NCBI GenBank assembly: GCA_002373505.1
Contig: DFKE01000008.1
Location: 1-14,824 of the forward strand
DNA length: 14,824 nucleotides
Reading direction: 5' to 3'
DNA from: Bacteroidales bacterium UBA3653
Lineage (GTDB): Bacteria > Bacteroidota > Bacteroidia > Bacteroidales > Paludibacteraceae
Part shown: positions 7,835-13,442 of the stretch, piece by piece
Layout: each line of letters starts with the position of its first letter
Numbering within the stretch: the first letter of the stretch is position 1
Notes under the pieces: model-generated
What the model was told of the DNA's origin: nothing
What the model saw: the letters and a program-made list of their open reading frames with translations, nothing else
The model's database searches: none
Made by a program: the position numbers and the translations under genes

Positions 7835-8419
7835 TTATTCCTTGATAAGTTTGAGGAACTCTTCTCTCGTCTCCTGACGGGTGAAAGCGCCGGTGAAGTC
7901 GGATGTGACGGTCATAGCGTGTTGTTTCTGCACGCCCCGCATCTGCATACAAAGGTGTTCCGCCTCTATGACGACCATTACTCCCAGCGGATTAAGGGTA
8001 TTCTGGATGCAGTCCTTGATCTGTGTAGTCAGCCTCTCCTGCACCTGAAGCCTCCTCGCATATACATCCACTACGCGGGCAATTTTACTGAGTCCAGTGA
8101 TCCTTCCGTTAGGGATATATGCCACATGCACCTTCCCGAAGAAAGGCAACATATGGTGTTCGCAGAGGGAATAGAAATCTATATCTTTGACCACCACCAT
8201 CTGGCGATAGTCCTCTTCGAAAAGGGCGGCACGTAAGATAGCCTCCGGATCTTCGTTATATCCTTTGCACAGAAACTGGAGCGCTTTTCCTACACGTCGC
8301 GGCGTCTTGACAAGTCCTTCACGGGCAGGGTCTTCCCCTATCAGCGACAATGTTTTCTCCACCGCTTCGGCAACAGCCGCAGTCACCTCCGGTTTCTCAT
8401 GAAATTCCTGCAGGTCCAT
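7835..8419 (-). CDS. folE: GTP cyclohydrolase I
   Basis: Converts GTP to 7,8-dihydroneopterin triphosphate, the first step to folate and other pterins; in some bacteria it also feeds queuosine synthesis. The 194-residue length suits the compact bacterial form. Zinc ligands are all visible: Cys86 and His89 in SLCEHHMLPF, and Cys157 in EHLCMQMRG; the 71-residue Cys-Cys spacing equals that of the E. coli enzyme. Other signatures are DPAREGLVKTPRRVGKA (30-46), GRITGLSKIARVVDVYARR (105-123) and the C-terminal FTRQETREEFLKLI. The start shares its A with the stop of the upstream SPOR gene (TAATG), which suggests translational coupling. It is the last gene before the shared terminator. Confidence 0.98.
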   Translation of the reverse strand: MDLQEFHEKPEVTAAVAEAVEKTLSLIGEDPAREGLVKTPRRVGKALQFLCKGYNEDPEAILRAALFEEDYRQMVVVKDIDFYSLCEHHMLPFFGKVHVAYIPNGRITGLSKIARVVDVYARRLQVQERLTTQIKDCIQNTLNPLGVMVVIEAEHLCMQMRGVQKQHAMTVTSDFTGAFTRQETREEFLKLIKE

Positions 8420-8808
8420 TATTGCAACACTTGTATTTTATCGCGCACAATATACGTATCCCCCATCAGTTCGGGATATTGCTGCACGAACAGTTTCTTA
8501 TATTCCTTAGCTTCGTCGTACGTACGGAAGTCTCCCAGACGTACTTTCCAGAACGGCGGCAAATACTGGACATAAAGGGTCTGGTTGATTTTCTCTTTCA
8601 GTTTGGTCTCCAGATCCAGAGCCTCGCTCTTAGCAATTTGCTGCTGGTTGGAAGAATAAATCTGCACGCGATATCCGTCCATCTCCACCAGTTCGCGTTT
8701 CCCGTTCACCGCTTCGTCCAGCAAGACCGCTATTGCGCTATCCTGAACGATCTGCATACCCGGTAACGAGTCAAAAATCGTCAATAATATAACTAAAATT
8801 AATTTCAT
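8419..8808 (-). CDS. SPOR-domain protein (predicted peptidoglycan binding)
   Basis: A 129-residue protein with a hydrophobic N-terminus (KLILVILLTIF, 2-12) that looks like a signal peptide or anchor, followed by one SPOR domain at about 45-127: GYRVQIYSSN (45-54), a helix with KSEALDLETKLKEKI, then YVQYLPPFWKVRLGDFRTYD (79-98) and a second helix EAKEYKKLFV. SPOR domains bind denuded glycan strands in the periplasm, often at division sites. I chose the ATG at 8808; an in-frame TTG sits one codon upstream. Four heptamers of ACAAATN type lie just before the start, and the stop overlaps the folE start. Confidence 0.88.
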   Translation of the reverse strand: MKLILVILLTIFDSLPGMQIVQDSAIAVLLDEAVNGKRELVEMDGYRVQIYSSNQQQIAKSEALDLETKLKEKINQTLYVQYLPPFWKVRLGDFRTYDEAKEYKKLFVQQYPELMGDTYIVRDKIQVLQ

Positions 8809-8813
8809 CAATC

Positions 8814-8841
8814 TATTTGTGATTTGTTATTTGTAATTTGT
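8814..8841 (-). repeat. Heptamer tandem repeat before the SPOR gene
   Basis: Four 7-nt units, read on the coding (minus) strand as ACAAATT, ACAAATA, ACAAATC, ACAAATA, five nt before the SPOR start. Directly upstream lies an 11-nt direct repeat (plus strand CCGTGCAATTT at 8842-8852 and CCGTGCCA at 8853-8860) reaching the kinase stop codon. The tract gives an A-rich, structure-poor translation start region. Confidence 0.9.
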
Positions 8842-8860
8842 CCGTGCAATTTCCGTGCCA

Positions 8861-10555
8861 TTAATAGCGGAAGGACGAGCCTCCGACGAACTCGCGTAGG
8901 AAGGATGTAGGCGGGATTTCTTTCTCCGGTACCGGCACGAAATATTGGAGGAACTTGAGCAGGCGGTGCGCCTCGCTGTATTCCTCGCAGAATTTAGGCA
9001 CCTCCGAAAGGATCGGCTCCGCATGCCGTTTGAGGACGGCGAACTCGAAGATCAGCGCAGAGTTGAACATGACATCTGCCTCTTCCTGGAAGGGATACAC
9101 CCATTTGGTCTCCCCTCGGATAACGGACGGACACCGTGCTATCGTTTGCTGCGCAGAGAAGCCGCGGTATTTGTAGTCGCGCACAATGCGGCGCAACAGA
9201 CGTATGTCCGTTGTAGGAATCCAGTTATGATTATCGATATTGATCGTCGTAAGGGTTGAGACGTATATCTTATAGGTAAGGGATTTATCCACATCCGGCA
9301 AGATACAAGGATTAAGCGCGTGCAGTCCTTCGATAACCAGGACAGAGTCTTTCTGCAACTTCAGTTTATTGCCGCGGAAGACCCGCTCCCCTTTGGTAAA
9401 ATCATACGTCGGCAGGTTTACCTCCCGTCCGTCGAGCAGGTCATGTATCTGTTCGCGGAAGAAAGGCAGATCCACCGCATTCACATCCTCGAAATCGTAT
9501 TCGCCATTCGCATCTTTGGGTGTGTCCACGCGGTTCACAAAATAATCGTCCATGGAAAGGACTTCCGGCCGTATTCCGTCAACCAGCAACTGGATCTGCA
9601 GACGTTTGGAGAAGGTGGTTTTTCCCGAAGAAGAGGCTCCGGATATAAAGACTATTCTGGGGCGTTTCTCGGCGATAGAGTCGGCTATCTGGGCTATTTT
9701 CTTCTCGTGCAGCGCCTCCGCCAGTTTGATAAGACCGAATGATTTATTTTGTTTGCAAGCCACGTTGAAGTCGCTTACATTGTTTATTCTAAGCAGTTTG
9801 TTCCAACGATTGTATTCCTGGAAGATCGTAAACATCTTATCCTGCGCAACGGAATCTTCCAAGATAGTAGGGTTGGTTCTATTGGGGATTCTAAGCAGCA
9901 GCCCGTCCTTGAACGGCTCCAGATCGAACACATTCAGATATCCGGAAGACGGCAGCAGCACATTCGTGTAATAGTCGATGTAGTCGCCCATGCGGAAATA
10001 GCGGCAGTACGGGTTTCCGAGTGCTTCGAAGATCGACGACTCGCTGTTGTACCGTTCGGCGAACATACCCATTACCTCTTTGGTCTGTTTCTCCTCCTCT
10101 ATGATCGGCCGGTCCTCACGGATAATGAGCAGCATTCGCTCTTTGATCGCCGCAACTATCTGAGGTGTTACCACCGGCGGCTCTTTCTCCTCATCCATCT
10201 TGGAGTCCTTGCTCTGGTGCCATTGCAGGGTGCAGTAATACCCTTTGCTGATGGGGTGCTCCACGCGCAGGTCCATTTCCGGGAAGAGTTCATTCACGGC
10301 GCATGCCAATACCATATTCAATGTACGCACATAGGCGCGCATGCCCGAGGGCGAACTGGCATCCAGAAACTCTATATCCTTGGGCTTGTAGAGCAGGAAA
10401 TCCAAATTCTCCACTTTATAATTCACATGCGCCGCTATGATCGGGTATTTCAATCGAATTCCTATCAGTTCTTTCAACTGAATGAGCGAAATCCCCCGCG
10501 GCACTTTGTGGTAAGTGCGGGTATTTTTACAGAAAATGGTAATTGTCTTCTCCAT
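8861..10555 (-). CDS. Nucleoside (uridine-type) kinase with N-terminal TGS and ThrRS-like domains
   Basis: A 564-residue three-part protein. Residues 1-65 resemble a TGS domain (ITIFCKNTRTYHKVPRGISL). Residues about 70-240 resemble the second additional domain of threonyl-tRNA synthetase: VLACAVNELFPEMDL (82-96) and EHPISKGYYC (99-108). The domain's usual HxxxH metal site is not visible (LNMVLACAV where HSSAHLLA would be expected). From about 298 the protein is a uridine kinase/PRK-type P-loop kinase: FISGASSSGKTTFSKRL (303-319, Lys312), LSMDDYFV (333-340), YDFEDVNAVDL (353-363), VLVIEGLHALN (405-415), and RLLRRIVRDYKYRG. The likely reaction is ATP-dependent phosphorylation of a pyrimidine nucleoside; the substrate cannot be fixed from sequence. 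It follows kdsA by 26 nt. This three-domain plan is usual for the Bacteroidota 'nucleoside kinase'. Confidence 0.9.
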   Translation of the reverse strand: MEKTITIFCKNTRTYHKVPRGISLIQLKELIGIRLKYPIIAAHVNYKVENLDFLLYKPKDIEFLDASSPSGMRAYVRTLNMVLACAVNELFPEMDLRVEHPISKGYYCTLQWHQSKDSKMDEEKEPPVVTPQIVAAIKERMLLIIREDRPIIEEEKQTKEVMGMFAERYNSESSIFEALGNPYCRYFRMGDYIDYYTNVLLPSSGYLNVFDLEPFKDGLLLRIPNRTNPTILEDSVAQDKMFTIFQEYNRWNKLLRINNVSDFNVACKQNKSFGLIKLAEALHEKKIAQIADSIAEKRPRIVFISGASSSGKTTFSKRLQIQLLVDGIRPEVLSMDDYFVNRVDTPKDANGEYDFEDVNAVDLPFFREQIHDLLDGREVNLPTYDFTKGERVFRGNKLKLQKDSVLVIEGLHALNPCILPDVDKSLTYKIYVSTLTTINIDNHNWIPTTDIRLLRRIVRDYKYRGFSAQQTIARCPSVIRGETKWVYPFQEEADVMFNSALIFEFAVLKRHAEPILSEVPKFCEEYSEAHRLLKFLQYFVPVPEKEIPPTSFLREFVGGSSFRY

Positions 10556-10562
10556 CTATGTA

Positions 10563-10596
10563 GTTTTTTCCAGTTTATCTTTTATTCCAGTTTATC
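10563..10596 (-). repeat. 17-nt tandem duplication at the kdsA 3' end
   Basis: Two adjacent 17-nt units on the minus strand: the first (10596-10580) reads GATAAACTGGAATAAAA and the second (10579-10563) GATAAACTGGAAAAAAC. The first unit encodes the last four kdsA residues DKLE and the TAA stop; the second is non-coding and fills the gap before the kinase start at 10555. Confidence 0.93.
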
Positions 10597-11376
10597 CTGC
10601 TTTATCAGTTCGTCTATCCTGAGCGCCTGCACCAGAATCGTTCTCATGTCAGCGAGGCGCACTTGGTTAGCTGCATCCGAGATCGCGCGCTCGGGATCCG
10701 GGTGCGTCTCAATGAACAGCCCGTCCACGCCTACCGCCATCGCCGCACGCATGAGGTACGGCACCATCTCTCTGTTTCCTCCGGTGACACCGGCTTGCGA
10801 AGAAGGCTGCTGTACGGAATGGGTAGCATCAAAAATGACCGGACATCCGAATCGGCGCATCTCTACCAGCGAGGTCATGTCCACGACCAGCCTTCCGTAA
10901 CCGAAAGACGATCCTCGCTCCGTGAGCCAGACGCGCCCCTCTTTAGCGGCATTCGGAGAGACCTGTTCGATCTTGGCGATAGCTCCTCCCATGTCCCATG
11001 GAGCCATGAACTGGCCCTTCTTGACATTCACTATCCTGCCTGTTTCCGCTGTAGCCTGCAACAAGTCTGTCTGACGGCTCAGGAAGGCAGGAATCTGCAG
11101 CACATCCGCCACTTCCGCCACGGGTGCACACTGTGCGCTCTCATGCACGTCTGTCAGGATCGGCAGACCGAACTGCTCCTTCACCTCCTGCAGGATGCGC
11201 AAGCCTTCCTCCATCCCCACTCCGCGCGGCGAAGCCGAAGTACGGTTCGCCTTGTCGAAGGAGGATTTATAATAGAGCGTGACGCCCAAGTCATAGCAAA
11301 GGGCGCGGAGTGTCTCCGCTGTCCTGAGCGTAGTGTCGCGGCTCTCTATCGCGCAGTTGCCGGCAATGAGGAACAT
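10582..11376 (-). CDS. kdsA: 3-deoxy-D-manno-octulosonate 8-phosphate synthase
   Basis: Condenses phosphoenolpyruvate with arabinose 5-phosphate to Kdo-8-phosphate, the precursor of the Kdo that joins lipid A to the LPS core. Length 264, as usual. Motifs: IAGNCAIESRD (4-14), YKSSFDKANRTS (36-47), LTDVHE (74-79), IPAFLSRQTDLL (95-106), VKKGQFMAPWDM (118-129), TERGSSFGYGRLVVDM (152-167), FDATHSVQQP (182-191), FIETHPDP (221-228). Cys8 stands where metal-dependent enzymes such as Aquifex KdsA have Cys11. His186, Glu223 and Asp234 match the other ligands, so this is probably the metal-dependent class; E. coli KdsA has Asn there. One base separates it from the stop of the upstream GH16-like gene. 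Confidence 0.97.
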   Translation of the reverse strand: MFLIAGNCAIESRDTTLRTAETLRALCYDLGVTLYYKSSFDKANRTSASPRGVGMEEGLRILQEVKEQFGLPILTDVHESAQCAPVAEVADVLQIPAFLSRQTDLLQATAETGRIVNVKKGQFMAPWDMGGAIAKIEQVSPNAAKEGRVWLTERGSSFGYGRLVVDMTSLVEMRRFGCPVIFDATHSVQQPSSQAGVTGGNREMVPYLMRAAMAVGVDGLFIETHPDPERAISDAANQVRLADMRTILVQALRIDELIKQDKLE

Positions 11377-11377
11377 A

Positions 11378-12727
11378 TTATTCTTCCGTTTCCTTGCGTT
11401 GTGCGAGTGCAGAGTCTTCCACTCCGCGGAAGGCCCGTGCCCATTGTATTTTCAGTTTGCCCGTACCGCCTTTCTCGTTGCCCGGAAGCCAGCTCTGTGC
11501 AAGGAAGAACATCGCCTCCTTCGGCAGTCTGTTCGGCAGACGCAGCAACTCCATATTGTTCACATACCAGATCAGTTCGTTCTTGGTCCAGCGGAAAGTA
11601 TAGACGTAATACATCGACCGCAACATACCGGTCAGGTCCGCCATCTGTGTCTTGGCACCGTTCACGAGACCCATCTGATGCACTTTTCCGTTATAATGGT
11701 ACAAGGCCACCATCGGGCTGTTCTGTTTGCCGGTCGTCAGACCGAAGAAATGGTGTCCTGCACCCTGGCTGCGCACTTTAGCCATGAACATACCGGACTC
11801 TTGCGCGAACGCATCCTTGGTGTTCATCACATCCGATGTATAGTTGAAGATGTGCTCGACGAATCCTTTCTTCGCATCCCAAGCCACGGCTTTCTTGCTT
11901 TCCTCGCGTGTCTCCAGATCCATACGTCCGTCCACGAAGAAGGTGTTCTTGCCACCGTTGTATGCCTGCAGTTCCGACGTGCGGGAATGGCCGTCCTTCA
12001 TAGCCGGATTGGCATATCCGAATCCTGCCTTCCAGTTCTTGGACGACGACATGTCATCGTCGAAAGAAGGCCGGAAGAGCTCCGCCCAGTCGATCTTCTC
12101 TTCGCGTTGGGCGTAGTAGAACTTGATATCGTCCGAGTTAGCCAACTCCAGATAGCGCTGCTCGGTCTTGTACTCTTCCGAGTGCTGCCACCGCTTGGCG
12201 TCCGCCCAGAGGGCATGACGTTTCTGGAAATCCTCCGTTTGGATCTCTTTCTCCAACTCGGTCAGTTGACGCAGTTCCGGCGAATTGAGCACCTTCAGAT
12301 AGTTCTTGTAGAAAGGCGAGTGGTAGATCATGTTATACGCCCGCAGTTCAGCCGATTTGAGACACTCGCGCAGGCTCTTGATTTTCTGAAAATCGTCCGT
12401 TTCGCGGAACTTCAGGAAAGCCTGGAATGTTTCGTTCTCCACCGCGCGGCGGTAACGCCGCATGCTGAGAGCGGAACGCAGACGCTCATAGGCAGTCATT
12501 TTCTTGCCTTCGTCCGTGTCTTTGTACTTGCGGTGGATGAGTTCGTTCTTACGTTCCTGAAAGTCAGAACTCTCAACAGTTTTCTTCAACTCCAGATACT
12601 CCGCCAACTCAGGCGATTTCTCAATCATGCGGTAGCGTTTAACACGCTCCTGCATCTCATAAATCATTTTCTCGAACGCTTCGGTCGAGAGCATTTTGCC
12701 GGTCAGTCTGGCAGTAAACAGGTTCAT
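11378..12727 (-). CDS. Helical-repeat protein with a GH16/concanavalin-like C-terminal domain, no visible catalytic triad
   Basis: A 449-residue protein of unknown function without signal peptide, so probably cytoplasmic. Residues 1-215 are charged, helical and periodic: DFQ(E/K) recurs at 55, 112 and 166 (about 55 apart), each near a S-x-E-L/F segment (SPELAEYLELKK 38-49, NETFQAFLKF 98-107, SPELRQLTELEKE 149-161, SEEYKTEQRYLEL 183-195). Residues about 217-435 look like the laminarinase (GH16) fold: GMFMAKVRS (312-320), and YTFRWTKNELIWYVNNMELL (376-395), which parallels the family's W-x-x-x-x-I-x-x-Y-V-D-G strand. The GH16 signature ExDxxE is absent; the equivalent place reads MVALYHYNGK (339-348). 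It may bind sugar without cleaving it, or be a structural relic. It lies between the LOG gene and kdsA. Family call moderate; function unknown. Confidence 0.7.
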   Translation of the reverse strand: MNLFTARLTGKMLSTEAFEKMIYEMQERVKRYRMIEKSPELAEYLELKKTVESSDFQERKNELIHRKYKDTDEGKKMTAYERLRSALSMRRYRRAVENETFQAFLKFRETDDFQKIKSLRECLKSAELRAYNMIYHSPFYKNYLKVLNSPELRQLTELEKEIQTEDFQKRHALWADAKRWQHSEEYKTEQRYLELANSDDIKFYYAQREEKIDWAELFRPSFDDDMSSSKNWKAGFGYANPAMKDGHSRTSELQAYNGGKNTFFVDGRMDLETREESKKAVAWDAKKGFVEHIFNYTSDVMNTKDAFAQESGMFMAKVRSQGAGHHFFGLTTGKQNSPMVALYHYNGKVHQMGLVNGAKTQMADLTGMLRSMYYVYTFRWTKNELIWYVNNMELLRLPNRLPKEAMFFLAQSWLPGNEKGGTGKLKIQWARAFRGVEDSALAQRKETEE

Positions 12728-12735
12728 AAATTTAC

Positions 12736-12775
12736 TATTTAACGATTTAACAATTTAACGATTTAACGGTTTAAC
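12736..12775 (-). repeat. Octamer tandem repeat spanning the LOG gene stop
   Basis: Five 8-nt units, read on the minus strand as GTTAAACC, GTTAAATC, GTTAAATT, GTTAAATC, GTTAAATA. The first two and the start of the third encode the last residues (VKPLNR) and the TAA stop of the LOG-family gene; the rest fills the gap before the next start at 12727. Each unit holds TAA, and a period of 8 puts it in all three frames. Confidence 0.95.
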
Positions 12776-13309
12776 AAGCTCATAGAGCTCCTCCAGTGTG
12801 TCCACGAAGATCGGTTTGAAGGCCTCTTGCTCCGGGATGAAACGCAGGCTCCTCATCAACTCGATCTGCTGTTTGAGGGGTTCGTAGAAGCCCTTGTAGT
12901 TGAGGACGAAAAGGGGTTTGCGGTGCTCTCCTACGATAGCCGAGGAAGTGGCGTCCATCATCTCGTCCAGCGTGCCGTAACTGCCCGGCAGACAAACGAT
13001 CAGATCCGAGAGGTCCCTCATGATCTGCTTGCGTTCGGACATGTTCTGAACCATATACAGTTCATCGCAGTTGTCCGCTTTGCGTCCGGCGGCTTTGATG
13101 CGCGGAGGGATGACGCCTACTACATATGCGCCTGCGGCTTTTGCAGCATTGCTGGTGCGGGTCATTAATCCGCCCGTAGCGCCGCCATAGACGAGGGTGT
13201 GCCCCTGCTCACCGAGCCAGGCTCCCAACGCATCTCCCAGAGCCAGGTACTCCTCGGGGATACTGTCTTTTGCGCTGCAATAAACGGCTATTTTCATCCG
13301 TTCACTCAT
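12755..13309 (-). CDS. LOG-family protein (putative nucleotide 5'-monophosphate phosphoribohydrolase)
   Basis: A 184-residue Rossmann-fold protein of the TIGR00730/LOG family. Characterised members remove the base from nucleoside 5'-monophosphates, including cytokinin nucleotides; others are annotated as lysine decarboxylase by mistake. Motifs: IAVYCSAKDSIPEEY (7-21), LVYGGATGGLMT (39-50), MSERKQIM (90-97, Arg93-Lys94) and LPGSYGTLDEMMD (107-119). The last corresponds to PGGxGTxxE, with Ser110 in place of the second Gly; Glu116 is kept. I chose the ATG at 13309, preceded by AGAGAGAAAA; a second ATG at 13297 (MKIAVYC) is possible, and an upstream in-frame TTG at 13324 is unlikely. The C-terminus is encoded inside an octamer repeat. 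It lies 129 nt after gyrB. Confidence 0.92.
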   Translation of the reverse strand: MSERMKIAVYCSAKDSIPEEYLALGDALGAWLGEQGHTLVYGGATGGLMTRTSNAAKAAGAYVVGVIPPRIKAAGRKADNCDELYMVQNMSERKQIMRDLSDLIVCLPGSYGTLDEMMDATSSAIVGEHRKPLFVLNYKGFYEPLKQQIELMRSLRFIPEQEAFKPIFVDTLEELYELVKPLNR

Positions 13310-13371
13310 TTTTCTCTCTTTCAAAGCATTTCTCCGATTTTGGAATTTGTCTTGAGCAGATTTGGTTTTTC

Positions 13372-13442
13372 CGGTGAGGGAGTTATGCGGGCATAATGAC
13401 CGAACCGAAAGACCAAAGATGCCAAGAGAAAACCAAAATCAA
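13372..13442 (-). promoter_or_regulatory. Possible promoter and leader palindrome of the LOG gene
   Basis: On the minus strand, TTG (complement of 13440-13442, overlapping the gyrB stop), 18 nt, then CATCTTTG (complement of 13414-13421), seven of eight matches to TAnnTTTG. Downstream, inside the would-be leader, is a hairpin TTATGC-GG-GCATAA (13383-13396) with outer CGGT/ACCG arms (13372-13375, 13399-13402). No T tract follows on either strand, so it is not an intrinsic terminator. The gap also has an 8-bp inverted repeat at its ends (13336-13343 and 13433-13440). If real, the genes after gyrB have their own promoter. Confidence 0.3.

Noticed and set aside
9749..10900. 383-codon plus-strand frame antisense to the kinase and kdsA
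   Set aside because: It spans the ends of two well-supported minus-strand genes and has no motif; a by-product of codon use on the other strand.
11333..12742. 469-codon plus-strand frame antisense to the whole GH16-like gene
   Set aside because: Although longer than the gene opposite, it shows no recognisable motif and conflicts with kdsA. The minus-strand gene has a GH16-like domain, a one-base junction with kdsA and a natural start.
13383..13396. Hairpin after gyrB as an intrinsic terminator
   Set aside because: The stem is 6 bp with a 2-nt loop and no run of T follows on either strand.
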